This document shows positions 42,304-55,247 of a stretch of 64,000 nt of DNA, piece after piece. How positions within the stretch are numbered: the stretch's first letter is position 1; the number at the start of each line of letters is the position of its first letter. This DNA comes from Streptomyces nojiriensis (GTDB taxonomy: Bacteria > Actinomycetota > Actinomycetes > Streptomycetales > Streptomycetaceae). A program made the position numbers and the translations under genes. The notes under the pieces are model-generated. The model was given only the letters and a program-made list of their open reading frames with translations, was not told where the DNA came from and did no database searches. The stretch covers positions 930,001 to 994,000 of the forward strand of contig NZ_CP071139.1 in the NCBI RefSeq assembly GCF_017639205.1, given 5' to 3'.

Positions 42304-43554
42304 ATGTCCATGCCTGTTGTGAGCATCTGGGACAACACCATCCCGGGCGCCCAGCCCCACTACCCGAGGGCATCCGCGTGGGACGCCGTCTGGCCCCTCA
42401 CAGGGGGAACCGCCTGGGTCTTCTACAGCAACCCGGACAAGACGAGGATCACGAAGCCCGTGATCCTCGCCGACGGGTTCTCCTCCGGGAAGAGCGATCC
42501 CGATGCCCTGTGGAACGGCCTGGAGAACGGCGAGTACCCCTTCGTCTCCAAGCTGCGGGAGGCCGGCTTCGACCTGGTGCTCCTCGGCTTCGACGAGCGG
42601 TCCGCGTCCATCATCGACAACTCCGCCGTGGCGATCCAGTGCATCGAAAAGGCGATCGCCGACCGCGAAGGGCGGGCCAAGCTGACGGTCGGCGGATTCA
42701 GCATGGGCGGGCTGGTCACCCGTTACGCCCTCGCCAAGATGCACCACGACGGCGACTCCCACGAGACCGCCACCTACCTCTCCTACGACACCCCGCACCA
42801 CGGAGCCTGGCTGCCCATCTCGGTCCAGGCGTTCGCGCACTTCGTGAAGGACAACTGGGGCGAACTCCCCGGATTCGGCGAACTCCTCGGCAGTTTCTCG
42901 CGGATGATCAACAGCTCGGCCGCCCGGGAGCTGCTGCGCTGGCACATCGAGACCGTCACCGCGGAGGCCCGCCAGGACCGGGCCCGCACCGACTTCCTCG
43001 CGGAACTGGAGCGGGTGGGCAGCTGGCCCCCCGGCGTGCGACGCCTCGGGGTCGCCAACGGCACGGGCACCGGTGCCGGGAACAACATCCCGGCCAGGGT
43101 GACGGCGATGCGCACCACGGGTGCGGAGCTGACGGGGACCCGTCTGGACACGCAGGACACGGGGGAGCAGGTCGTCGCCATCCTGAAGAAGACCGGAGCC
43201 GCCGAGATCCGGGTCACCACCAACGGCCTGCCCGACATCGACGGCGCTCCGGGCGGGCTGTTCCCCGAGGCCCTGAATCTGCCGGGCCGGCCCGCCAACT
43301 TCGGAACCGCCGCCATGCTGGCCGGACTCCTCGAAGGCGAGCCGGCGGAACTCACTTACAACGCGACCACGTTCGTTCCGAGCATCAGCGCCGTGGCGGC
43401 CGGCGAGATCGACGACCGCGACGCGCTCTACAGCAAGATCGACTCCGACAGCAGCGAGCTCGACCACTTCATGTGCGCGACCGACAACCAAGGACACACG
43501 GTCATCACCGAGGAACTCGGTGAATGGATCATGGAGAAGCTCCAGACCCCCTGA
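42304..43554 (+). CDS. Alpha/beta-hydrolase, lipase-like
   Basis: A 416-residue protein without an evident signal peptide. KPVILADGFSSGKSDPDAL is the oxyanion side, LTVGGFSMGGLVTRYALAKM has GFSMG as the nucleophile elbow (Ser near residue 137), and LSYDTPHHGAW gives the DxPHxG block typical of triacylglycerol lipase/PGAP1-like esterases. The C-terminal half is less conserved. ATG 42304 has GAGGAG upstream. A strong hairpin follows the stop. The substrate (lipid or ester) is inferred. Confidence 0.82.
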   Translation: MSMPVVSIWDNTIPGAQPHYPRASAWDAVWPLTGGTAWVFYSNPDKTRITKPVILADGFSSGKSDPDALWNGLENGEYPFVSKLREAGFDLVLLGFDERSASIIDNSAVAIQCIEKAIADREGRAKLTVGGFSMGGLVTRYALAKMHHDGDSHETATYLSYDTPHHGAWLPISVQAFAHFVKDNWGELPGFGELLGSFSRMINSSAARELLRWHIETVTAEARQDRARTDFLAELERVGSWPPGVRRLGVANGTGTGAGNNIPARVTAMRTTGAELTGTRLDTQDTGEQVVAILKKTGAAEIRVTTNGLPDIDGAPGGLFPEALNLPGRPANFGTAAMLAGLLEGEPAELTYNATTFVPSISAVAAGEIDDRDALYSKIDSDSSELDHFMCATDNQGHTVITEELGEWIMEKLQTP

Positions 43555-43562
43555 CCTGCGGC

Positions 43563-43620
43563 CACGACGGTGACCCTCCCGAACCTGCCTGCCCGGCGGG
43601 GCCGGGAGGGTCACCTCGTG
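43563..43620 (+). terminator. Strong hairpin terminator after the lipase-like gene
   Basis: GGTGACCCTCCCG (43569-43581) and CGGGAGGGTCACC (43603-43615) are perfect arms. The stem continues outward with CACGA/TCGTG after a single-base bulge. There is no U-tract, as usual in streptomycetes. Confidence 0.85.
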
Positions 43621-43755
43621 GAAGAGGGCTCCACAGCCCTCGACCCGGCCTTCGGTGTATCCAAATGGTCTCCGCACGGCGGCTTGACCGATGGACCTGC
43701 GGCAACGTAACTTCGAGCCGACCGGCCCGTGAACTGATGGAGGAGGCGAAGTCGG

Positions 43756-43833
43756 ATGTCGATCATCTCCGAACTGCACCGCCCCGCGCATCAGATCGCC
43801 TGGACTCCGGGTCTTGTAGCACACGGCTGCTGA
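43756..43833 (+). CDS. Possible 25-residue leader ORF before xdhA
   Basis: ATG 43756 opens a 25-codon frame, MSIISELHRPAHQIAWTPGL then VAHGC and stop, with GGAGGAGG ten bases upstream. It sits in the 400-base gap before xdhA. It could be a regulatory upstream ORF or chance. The rest of the gap (43834-44020) shows no other gene. Confidence 0.25.
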   Translation: MSIISELHRPAHQIAWTPGLVAHGC

Positions 43834-44020
43834 ACAGCCCTCTTCTCCGGTGTGCCCTTCTGCGGCCCCGGCATCTTTCGATTTCTCACACCGCCTGCGG
43901 CACGTCGTCGCGTGCCGAGTCGCGCTCCGGGTTCTCCCGGGTTGCGCCAGCGAAATAGAAAGCCCCTGAAATGGCTACTAGCATAATCAGCTCGACCATG
44001 CACCGAAATGAGGATGTGCC

Positions 44021-47905
<3,885 letters not shown>

Positions 47906-47913
<8 letters not shown>

Positions 47914-48886
47914 CATGACCTGGATCGCCGCGGTCACGCGGTTGCGAGCACGCCGGGAGCCCGGCGTGCTCGTGACCGTCGCGACCGTGCGCGGCCACGC
48001 GCCCCGTGGGGCCGGTGCCAAACTCGTCGTGGGACAGACCGAGACCTGGGGGTCGATCGGCGGCGGCAACATCGAGGCCGTCGCCATCGACCGGGCCCGC
48101 CAGCTGAACGTCGAGCCCGATCCGGAGCCGGAACTGATGGAGTTCGCCCTCAACGACAAGGTCATCGGACCCCACGGTGTGCAGTGCTGCGGCGGCGCCG
48201 TCAGCCTGCTCCTCGAACCGCTGCCGGTGGTCCAGGCGGTGGCCGTCTTCGGCGTCGGGCACGTCGGACTGGAGCTGGCCCGGATCCTGGCCCGCCACAA
48301 CCTCGATCTGCACCTGATCGACACCCGCTCCGACATGCTCACCGACGAGCGGCTCGGGGTGCTCGCGGATGCGGTGGCGCAGATCCACGTGCACCACACG
48401 CCGCTGCTTCCGGAGGAGGTGCTCGCGGAGCTGCCGCCCGGCGCCCACGTCCTGATCATGACCCACGATCACGCCGAGGACGCCGCGCTGTGCGACGCCG
48501 CCCTGCGCACCGCCGGTCTCGGCTCGATCGGGCTGATCGGCTCGGCGGCCAAATGGGTGCGGTTCCGCAAGCGCCTGGCCACCGAGGGCGGTCACGACGC
48601 CGCCGCCATCGACCGGATCAAGACTCCGATCGGAATGACCGAGATCACCGGCAAGGAACCTGCCACGATCGCGGTGAGCGTCGCGGCGGACCTGCTCCGG
48701 ACCTTCGAGCAGGACCGCCCCGGGGCGGTACCGGACGCGGTCGCCGAGATCCCGGCGCCCCCCGAGGCCCCTGAGGTCCGTGAGGTCCGTGAGGTCCGTG
48801 AGGAGGTCCCCAGGGTCCGTGAGGTCCCGAAGGCCCCCGCGGTCCGCGAGGTCCCCGGGGTCCGCGTACGCTCCGGCATCCGCTAG
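47906..48886 (+). CDS. xdhC: XdhC, molybdenum cofactor insertion/sulfuration factor
   Basis: A 326-residue protein. PGVLVTVATVRGHAPRGAGAKLVV and TWGSIGGGNIEAVAI at the N-terminus, HGVQCCGGAVSLLLEPL with the conserved CCGG, and a Rossmann-like half (VAVFGVGHVGLELARIL) are the XdhC/CoxI pattern. It delivers sulfurated Mo cofactor to XdhB. The last 50 residues are a low-complexity (E/P)VREV repeat, coded by GAGGTCCGT units, absent in the core family. A strong terminator follows. Confidence 0.9.
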
Positions 48887-48888
48887 GA

Positions 48889-48954
48889 CGCTTCTTTCGG
48901 ACCATGCCCGGCCCGGCCTGGTCCGGCCTGGTCCGGCCTGGTCCGAAAGAAGCG
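48889..48954 (+). terminator. Hairpin terminator of the xdh operon
   Basis: CGCTTCTTTCGGACCA (48889-48904) and TGGTCCGAAAGAAGCG (48939-48954) are perfect 16-bp arms. The loop holds further GGCCTGGTCC direct copies. It lies directly after the xdhC stop and faces the convergent gene. Confidence 0.85.
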
Positions 48955-48966
48955 GCCCGGCAACGG

Positions 48967-50565
48967 CTAGCCGCCGAGCGCGCTCAGCTTGTGGGCGTAG
49001 AGCACGCGCTGACAGTAGTCCGTTCCGTCCGGATCGTCCGGCGCCTTGTTCGCCTTGCAGTCGGGATCCGACCCCGGGCGGTGTTCGGAGAGGGACCACA
49101 AGCGTCCCGTGCCGCGCTCGACGTAGAGGTCCTCGGCACCCCGGGCGGTCTTGACGGCCTGGCCGTCCTGAACCAGCCGGCCGTCGCTCCACTTGTAGCG
49201 CCACAGGTTGCCCGGCTCGTCCGTGCCCTTGGACTCGTTCACGTACAGCGTGCCCTTGTACGCCGCCACGCCCTGGGCGCCGCCGCCCGCCATCGGCAGG
49301 TAGTTGGCCCAGCCCTGCGCGGTGACGTCGGTGGAGCGGCCCTCCAGGGCCGCGACCGGGTACGAGGCGATGCGGCCGGTGGAGGGGTAGCCGCTCTCCG
49401 GGCGACAGTACTCACCCATGATCAGGCGGTCCGGGGTGGTGCTGCGGTCCAGGGAGATGTAGGAGCTCTTCGGGGCGCCGGTGGCGACACAGGCGTAGGA
49501 GCCCTTGGGGTTGCTCTGCGCCGCCTTGAACTTCCACGCGGCCACCTGCGGCATGACGTAGCGGTAGCCGAAGCTGTACCAGACGTTGTCGTGCCGCCCG
49601 ACCTTCGTCTTGTCCTCCACGTCGGAGGTGGTCTTGACCCCGTCGGTGTCGGTCCCGATCGCGTCGTGCGTCTTGGGGTCGCCGTCCGGGTCGAGGTCCA
49701 GGATGTAGCGCATGTCGAAGACGCGCAGGCCGTTGCGGGTGTCCGCGACGTAGAGGTAGTTGCCGTACCAGACGATCCCGCCGGCGTGGACGCCCTTCTG
49801 GATCGGGTACTCGGCCGCGTGCAGCCCGTCGAAGGAGACGTGGTCGGCGGAGTTCACGTAGGTCCAGCCCAGCAGGACGTGCCGGTATTTGATCTCGGGG
49901 CTTCCGGTGGCCGGGTTGGTCCGGCTCTGCACGAAGGTGATCCGGACGCCCTTCTGGTTGCACGCGTCGTCGGCCGCCAGCTCGGCCTCGGTGCAATCGC
50001 CGGCCGTGGGGAGAGGGTCGTTCTCCCGGCCCGGGTCCCAGCCGTCGTAGGAGGCGAACAGCTGGATGTTCGCGGCCTCGCCCCACAGCTCGTTGGCCTT
50101 GGCGTCGGAGACGCCGGTGATGCCCTGCGGGACCCACTCCTGCGAGATGGAGTCGTCCGAGTGCAGGCAGTACTTGATGTCGGGGTCGGGAGCGGTGCCG
50201 AACGGGTCGCGGGAACACCACGGCTCGATCGTGCGGTTCGCCCCGGCCAACAGCTTCTGCACACCGCCCGAGCCGGGCAGCACCGAGGCCAGGCGGGTGA
50301 CCCGCCGGGTGGTCTCGTCGTTCATCTCGCCGGGCTGCAGCGTGAAGTCTCCGGGTGAGGCCGCGCCGCCGGGAGCGGTCCAGCCTGCGGCGCTGAGCGG
50401 CGAGGGGGTGCCCTCGGCCGTGCGGGGCTCCTGGATCCAGGTCCCGGGCGCGTCCGGCGCGGGGTCCTGCGCCTGCGCCGGTGCCGCGAGACCGGTGAAC
50501 GCGAGCGCCGCCGCGGCAGCGGTGGCCGCCGCGATCCAGGCGCGGCGTATGCGACTTGAGGGCAT
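48967..50565 (-). CDS. Large secreted protein, propeller-like, function unknown
   Basis: A 532-residue protein with a clear signal peptide (RAWIAAATAAAAALAFTGLAAPAQA). It has four or more cysteines in the middle (WCSRDPF, YCLHSDD, DCTEAELAADDACNQ), and repeated blocks such as GGIVWYGNYLYVADTRNGLRVFDMR, GVAAYKGTLYVNESKG and ARGAEDLYVERGTGRLW that resemble propeller blades of secreted actinobacterial proteins. AGGAGG lies upstream of ATG 50565. No catalytic motif identified. Confidence 0.72.
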   Translation of the reverse strand: MPSSRIRRAWIAAATAAAAALAFTGLAAPAQAQDPAPDAPGTWIQEPRTAEGTPSPLSAAGWTAPGGAASPGDFTLQPGEMNDETTRRVTRLASVLPGSGGVQKLLAGANRTIEPWCSRDPFGTAPDPDIKYCLHSDDSISQEWVPQGITGVSDAKANELWGEAANIQLFASYDGWDPGRENDPLPTAGDCTEAELAADDACNQKGVRITFVQSRTNPATGSPEIKYRHVLLGWTYVNSADHVSFDGLHAAEYPIQKGVHAGGIVWYGNYLYVADTRNGLRVFDMRYILDLDPDGDPKTHDAIGTDTDGVKTTSDVEDKTKVGRHDNVWYSFGYRYVMPQVAAWKFKAAQSNPKGSYACVATGAPKSSYISLDRSTTPDRLIMGEYCRPESGYPSTGRIASYPVAALEGRSTDVTAQGWANYLPMAGGGAQGVAAYKGTLYVNESKGTDEPGNLWRYKWSDGRLVQDGQAVKTARGAEDLYVERGTGRLWSLSEHRPGSDPDCKANKAPDDPDGTDYCQRVLYAHKLSALGG

Positions 50566-50804
50566 GCGGGGGTTGCCTCCGATGCTCGGGTGACAGGGGA
50601 GTCAAGCGGAGGGTTCCAGAACACTTGTGCGCGACGCAAGCGTGATCGTTTCAGTAACAGCCTTGTTCAGCAGCACAGTTGAAGGCTCCTGCGCACGGTG
50701 GGGGGATCGCCGGCTCACGGGGTGGGCGAAACCCTGTTCAGCGGTGCGACCGATGGGCCCGGGCTGCCGTCTCAGTGGGTGACGGTCAGCACCCAGGAGG
50801 AACA

Positions 50805-51440
50805 GTGAATCAGCGCTCAGGGCGTTTACTCGGTATGGCGGTCGCCGCCTCGGTCGGCCTGGTCGGTTGCGGCAGCAGTGCGCCCTCCGACGGACCCGCG
50901 CCCGAGTCCCGCCCGTCTGCCGTACCGGCGTACGTGGTCGCCTACCGTGCCGGACACACCGCGGGCAAGGCCGTCTACGACTCGACGGGGAAGGGCGCGG
51001 CCGTGCGCGAGACCGTATGGGGCGGCTGTACGCGCCGGGCCCTGCAGGCCGGCAGCGACGCCGAGGTGGATCGTGGCTCCTGGGTGCGAGGCTGCCTCCA
51101 CGGCGTCACCAACGGCCCAGAGCGGTTGCCCACCGGCCCCGTGACCGAGCGGACCGCGGATTCGGAGATGCTGGAGCGGTTCCGCGCCCGGGCTCGCACC
51201 AAGGGTGAAGCGCCGCAGGTCGACCACGCCCGCGCGCTGGTCGTGGCCCGACTGACCGAACACGACTATGACGTCGAACTGAGCACGGACTACTCGGCAG
51301 GCTCGGGAACGCCCGAAGCCGAATCGCTTGCCCGGAGTTTCGTCGAGTCGTGGGACGGCGATAGCGGCCGGGACGGTACCGCCAGGAACGTGCTGGTCCT
51401 CGGGCCGTCCGGAGAGAGGCTGGCCGCGCAGCGCATCTGA
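50805..51440 (+). CDS. Putative lipoprotein
   Basis: A 211-residue product starting MNQRSGRLLGMAVAASVGLVGCGSS; the lipobox LVGC (Cys about residue 22) marks lipid attachment. The rest is soluble (YVVAYRAGHTAGKAVYDSTG, LVLGPSGERLAAQRI) with two more cysteines. GTG 50805 has AGGAGG upstream. Not matched to a family. Confidence 0.7.
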   Translation: MNQRSGRLLGMAVAASVGLVGCGSSAPSDGPAPESRPSAVPAYVVAYRAGHTAGKAVYDSTGKGAAVRETVWGGCTRRALQAGSDAEVDRGSWVRGCLHGVTNGPERLPTGPVTERTADSEMLERFRARARTKGEAPQVDHARALVVARLTEHDYDVELSTDYSAGSGTPEAESLARSFVESWDGDSGRDGTARNVLVLGPSGERLAAQRI

Positions 51441-51540
51441 GCAGCGGCAACGGCCCCGTATCACCGGCCCCTTCGGGAGGCGTCCCGCCGTGGGATCGGG
51501 GTCGCGCCGCATCGGCCGGCTGCGGCGCGCCCGCACGGGG

Positions 51541-51906
51541 TCAGGAGGTGCGCTTCAGGGTCCAGGTGTTGGGGTTGAAGCTGGGGACGGCGGAGTAGCG
51601 ACAGCCACTCGAGTAGTAGGTGTTGGTGATGGTCCAGCCGGCGGGCGGCCACGTGGACGCACAGGCGTTGACCTGGGTGCCGACCGGGTAGCCTCTGAGG
51701 TCCTTGATCTGCTTGGTGTTGGGCGTGAAGCCGGAGCCGCACCCGCCGCTGTTCCACCACTGGGCGTCCACCCAGCCGTCCGGGGTGAGCGTGCTGGAGC
51801 ACATGGTGAGCGTGTCGCCGGGCGCCGCCGAGGCGGGGCTCACGGCGATGGCGAGGGCGGTGACGGCCATGGTGGCCAGAGCGGCGGCGTGACGGATGCG
51901 GATCAC
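51541..51906 (-). CDS. Small secreted cysteine-rich protein
   Basis: A 121-residue product with signal HAAALATMAVTALAIAVSPASA. The mature part has four cysteines (LTMCSS, SGGCGSG, VNACAST, SSGCRYS) and regular Thr/Tyr/Trp-rich strands (NSGGCGSGFTPNTKQIKDLRGYPVGTQVNAC and PPAGWTITNTYYSSGC). Two half-domains look internally similar, each ending in a GC(G/R)-type turn. GTG 51906 has AGGAAGGA upstream. Not matched to a family. Confidence 0.65.
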   Translation of the reverse strand: MIRIRHAAALATMAVTALAIAVSPASAAPGDTLTMCSSTLTPDGWVDAQWWNSGGCGSGFTPNTKQIKDLRGYPVGTQVNACASTWPPAGWTITNTYYSSGCRYSAVPSFNPNTWTLKRTS

Positions 51907-52070
51907 GGGACGTTCCTTCCTGGGTGCGCTGGGATCGCTGCCGACCATCGGCAGGTGTATCAGGCACCGGGTCATTGCTATCCGACCGGTTCGGACTCCA
52001 GAAAGTCACCTTTTGGGCATATCTCGGCGATGGTTTAGAGCCGCCGCGGCACCCGGCTCCGAAGCCGCGG

Positions 52071-52877
52071 TCAGCCGATCGGCTGCCGCATCTCGGTACG
52101 CACCTTGAGGGTCGTCGCGGCGGTCTTGGCGAGGTCGACGTCCCAGGCCTTCTGCTGCGCGGTCTCCTCGCTGACGAGGCCGACCGTGGCTCCGGTGTTC
52201 TCGTCGGCCCAGGCGCACATCGGCAGGGAGCTGTCGGCCCCGCCCTGCCGTACCGTCAGCACCTGGCAGGACAAGGTGACGTCGGAGCCGGGGGGCGTGA
52301 TGTCCCGCGCGCGGACCGCGACGAACGCGCCTTCGGAGTCCGCGGCGCCGCGCAGCATCTTCTTGCGGGCTCCCGCGGAGTCCTTGAACCGGCCGTACAT
52401 CCCCGAGACCAGCAGGGCGCCCGACTCCTTCGGGGACTCGGAGGCGTACTGGGCCACGACCGGCTTCGGATCGTGGACCTTCGCGTCGTAGGTGCCCTCC
52501 AGCGCTTTCCTGCCGTCGGTCTCCGAACGGTCCTGGAGCAGCTCGTACTTGCCGTCCACGAGGGTCTTGGGAACGGTGAGCCGGTACCGGGCCTCGGGGA
52601 AGCCGGATCCGGTCAGCCTGACTGCGACCGCGCCGATCGCGCCGAGCACCAGCACCGCTCCCGCGACGATCCCGATCACCATGCCGACCCGGTTCCTGCG
52701 CGGCGGCGTGCCCGTCGGGGGCTGCCCCCACCCTCCTTGACCGGGGTACGGCTGCGGCGGGTACGGCTGCCCCGGGTACGGCTGCTGCTGCGCGGCGTAC
52801 GGCTGGCCGCCGTAGGGGTTCGGGGGCTGCGGGGGCCCGTACGGGCCGGGGGGTTGCTGGGGCGGCGGCATGCTCAT
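52071..52877 (-). CDS. Pro/Tyr/Gln-rich single-pass membrane protein
   Basis: A 268-residue protein. The cytosolic N-terminus has PPPQQPPGPYGPPQPP and PYPGQPYPPQPYPGQ repeats, then one helix (VGMVIGIVAGAVLVLGAIGAVAV), then an outside domain of about 180 residues with two cysteines. The layout is a common streptomycete type of membrane protein of unknown function. ATG 52877 start. Confidence 0.75.
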   Translation of the reverse strand: MSMPPPQQPPGPYGPPQPPNPYGGQPYAAQQQPYPGQPYPPQPYPGQGGWGQPPTGTPPRRNRVGMVIGIVAGAVLVLGAIGAVAVRLTGSGFPEARYRLTVPKTLVDGKYELLQDRSETDGRKALEGTYDAKVHDPKPVVAQYASESPKESGALLVSGMYGRFKDSAGARKKMLRGAADSEGAFVAVRARDITPPGSDVTLSCQVLTVRQGGADSSLPMCAWADENTGATVGLVSEETAQQKAWDVDLAKTAATTLKVRTEMRQPIG

Positions 52878-53021
52878 GCCCAAACGTTACGTCAGCCCCA
52901 CGCACCGCAAAGTTCCGGCCGCCGTCCGCGGTCGCGGGGACGGCCCTCGGATTCCATTCTCTGCGGGCCGGGTGGACGCGTGATCTGGGCCGGAACCCGC
53001 CCTGGTAAGTAGGATCAAGGA

Positions 53022-53558
53022 ATGTCTGACACGACCGAAACTACGCCCGGCTGGCTGAGCAGCGACGAGCTGGAAATGGCCCGGGCCCAGATGCCGATCC
53101 TCTACGTCGAGGCCGTCCCCGTACGCGTGGACGACACCGGCGAAGTCACCACCATCGGACTGCTCCTGCGGATCGGGGCGGACGGGGCGATCAGCCGGGC
53201 CCTGGTGTCCGGCCGTGTCATGCACCACGAGCGGATCCGTGACGCGCTCCTGCGCCACCTGGAGAAGGACCTGGGCCCCGTGGCGCTCCCCCGCATCCCC
53301 GCCTCCCTGCAACCCTTCACGGTCGCCGAGTACTTCCCCACGGCGGGCATCACCCCCTACCACGACCCTCGCCAGCACGCGGTGTCCCTCGCCTACATCG
53401 TGCCCGTCACGGGTGACTGCCGCCCCCGTCAGGACGCCCTGGACCTGGTCTGGTTCAGCCCTCAGGAAGCCCTCTCGGCCGCCGTGCAGGGCGAGATGCC
53501 GGGCGGTCACGCGGCCCTGCTGAAGCAGGCGCTCGCGCATGTGGGGTACACGTACTGA
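53022..53558 (+). CDS. NUDIX hydrolase family (DUF4916) protein
   Basis: A 178-residue protein: GWLSSDELEMARAQMPILYVEAVPVRVDDTGEVTTIGLLLRIG, then LVSGRVMHHERIRDALLRHLEKDLGP (NUDIX-box position) and later HAVSLAYIVPVTGDC. This is the DUF4916 branch of NUDIX proteins; the canonical GX5EX7REUXEEXGU box is only partly kept, so pyrophosphohydrolase activity is uncertain. Monocistronic, ATG 53022. Confidence 0.82.
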   Translation: MSDTTETTPGWLSSDELEMARAQMPILYVEAVPVRVDDTGEVTTIGLLLRIGADGAISRALVSGRVMHHERIRDALLRHLEKDLGPVALPRIPASLQPFTVAEYFPTAGITPYHDPRQHAVSLAYIVPVTGDCRPRQDALDLVWFSPQEALSAAVQGEMPGGHAALLKQALAHVGYTY

Positions 53559-53657
53559 AGTCGCCGCGCACCCCGCGCGGCGCTCCACACCCGGCTCCGG
53601 TCGCTCCCGGCGGCATCCGCAGCGGCAGCGACCGGACCGGGTCCCGCACTCCCCCGG

Positions 53658-54221
53658 CTACGAGTTCTGCGCCGGGGCGAACTTCGTGAGGATCAGCAGC
53701 GTGTCGACGAGGTCCTCGCCGGTCGCCAGGCGGCGCAGCTGTTGCCCGAAGACCAGGGCCACGGCCACGCCGGCCAGGCGTTCGGGGTCCGGGACGCCGA
53801 GTTGGGTCAGGATCCGGGTGGCCAGCAGGTCGTAGGCGGCGAAGCACTCGGCCGCGGCGGCGCGCAGCCGTTCGTCGCGGCCGGCCTGGACGTACAGCTC
53901 GAACGGCGCGATGTGGCGGCTGTCGAAGGCGTTGCCTCCCGCCACCTGCGCCACCACCTCGGCCGCCTGCCCGATGTCGAACTGCTCGTCGGTGCATTCG
54001 TCCGCGAGCGCCGTGAAGTGCCGGGTCTCCTCGGCCACGAAGTGCAGCAGGCTCTCGCGCAGCAGCTCGTGCTGGGTCGCGAAGTGGTAGGTGACGGAGC
54101 CGAGGGAGACCCCGGCCTCCTTGGCGATCCGCCGGTTGGTGACGGCGGCGATGCCGTCCTGCCCGATGATCCGCAGTACGGCGTCGATGATGCTCTGGCG
54201 GGTGTCGGAGGCATGGGACAT
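53658..54221 (-). CDS. TetR-family regulator
   Basis: A 187-residue protein. DTRQSIIDAVLRIIGQDGIAAVTNRRIAKEAGVSLGSVTYHFATQHELL is the N-terminal helix-turn-helix, and the rest is the helical ligand domain. It is divergent from the SDR gene; the perfect palindrome at 54315-54336 lies between them and is probably its operator. ATG 54221 is chosen; the in-frame start 54314 overlaps the operator. Confidence 0.9.
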   Translation of the reverse strand: MSHASDTRQSIIDAVLRIIGQDGIAAVTNRRIAKEAGVSLGSVTYHFATQHELLRESLLHFVAEETRHFTALADECTDEQFDIGQAAEVVAQVAGGNAFDSRHIAPFELYVQAGRDERLRAAAAECFAAYDLLATRILTQLGVPDPERLAGVAVALVFGQQLRRLATGEDLVDTLLILTKFAPAQNS

Positions 54222-54314
54222 GGCGCAATTCTGCCCCATCGGCCGACCCGACCGCCGGGGCGGGGGCGGGGAGTTGGGGACCACGGGGTGTGGACAGGGA
54301 GCGGCGCCGTCCAT

Positions 54315-54336
54315 ACTGTTCGTTCGAACGAACAGT
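54315..54336. promoter_or_regulatory. 22-bp palindromic operator for the TetR regulator
   Basis: CTGTTCGTTCGAACGAACAG (54316-54335) is a perfect palindrome extending one base each side to A...T. It lies between the divergent TetR and SDR genes, close to the SDR start. Confidence 0.88.
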
Positions 54337-54368
54337 TGAGGGATCTCGCCAGCCGCACGGGAGTGGTC

Positions 54369-55160
54369 GTGGACATATCCGGATCGAACGTTCTACTCAC
54401 CGGCGCCACCGGAGGCATCGGCGCCGCCCTGGCCGCGCGCCTGACCGCGCAGGGGGCCCGCCTCACGGTCACCGGGCGGCGGGAGGAAGCCCTCAAGGCC
54501 ACCGCCGAGGCCTGCGGCGCGCGTACCGTGATCGCCGATCTGGCCGTCCGGTCCGACGTCCTCGACCTCGCCGAGAGCTGCGCGGAGGCGGACATCCTCG
54601 TGGCGAACGCCGCCCTGCCCGCCAGCGGCGACCTCCTGGACTACACCGAGGACCAGCTCGACCGCGCCCTCGACGTCAACCTCCGTGCCCCCGTCCTGCT
54701 CTCCCGGCTGCTCGCGGAGCGCATGGTGGGCCGCGGCCGCGGCCACATCGTGCTGGTCGGCTCCATTTCCGGCAAGGCGGCCACCAAGTCGACCTCCCTG
54801 TACAACGCGACGAAGTTCGGCCTGCGCGGTTTCGCGCTCGCCCTGCGCCAGGAGCTCCGGGGTACGGGGGTGGGGGTGTCCCTGGTCCAGCCGGGCTTCG
54901 TCCGCGACGCCGGAATGTTCGCGGCCACCGGTGCCACCACCCCGAACGGCATCAGGACCGTCACGCCCGGCCAGGTCGCCGACGGCGTCGTACGAGCCGT
55001 CCGCCGCGACCGGTGCGAGGTCAACGTCGCGCCGCTGGAGCTGCGGCTGCTGAGCGCAGTCGCCGGACAGTTCCCCGGCTTCGCCGAGCGCGTCCAGGCC
55101 CGTATGGACCTCGACGGGTCCGTGCGGCAGATCGTCGAGGCCCAGCGCGCACGCCGTTAG
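54369..55160 (+). CDS. Short-chain dehydrogenase/reductase
   Basis: A 263-residue SDR. LLTGATGGIGAAL is the NAD(P)-binding motif (residues 9-21), then LVANAALPASGDL (NAG-like), LVGSISGKAATKSTSLYNATKFGLRGF with Ser and the YxxxK catalytic motif, and VQPGFVRDAGM. GTG 54369 has GGGAG five bases upstream. Under the TetR operator. The substrate is unknown. The stop TAG starts a half repeat end. Confidence 0.9.
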   Translation: MDISGSNVLLTGATGGIGAALAARLTAQGARLTVTGRREEALKATAEACGARTVIADLAVRSDVLDLAESCAEADILVANAALPASGDLLDYTEDQLDRALDVNLRAPVLLSRLLAERMVGRGRGHIVLVGSISGKAATKSTSLYNATKFGLRGFALALRQELRGTGVGVSLVQPGFVRDAGMFAATGATTPNGIRTVTPGQVADGVVRAVRRDRCEVNVAPLELRLLSAVAGQFPGFAERVQARMDLDGSVRQIVEAQRARR

Positions 55161-55173
55161 GCCGTCTCTTTCA
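55158..55173. repeat. Half terminal end of the repeat family
   Basis: TAGGCCGTCTCTTTC here matches the outer end of repeat copies A and B. The SDR stop codon is its first three bases. The rest of the element is not present. Confidence 0.6.
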
Positions 55174-55247
55174 GCACGTAGCGGGCCCTCACCCTCGCAC
55201 CAGCACGCACGCCTTCCCTGCACCCCACGTGAACGGAGAGCACGGCT

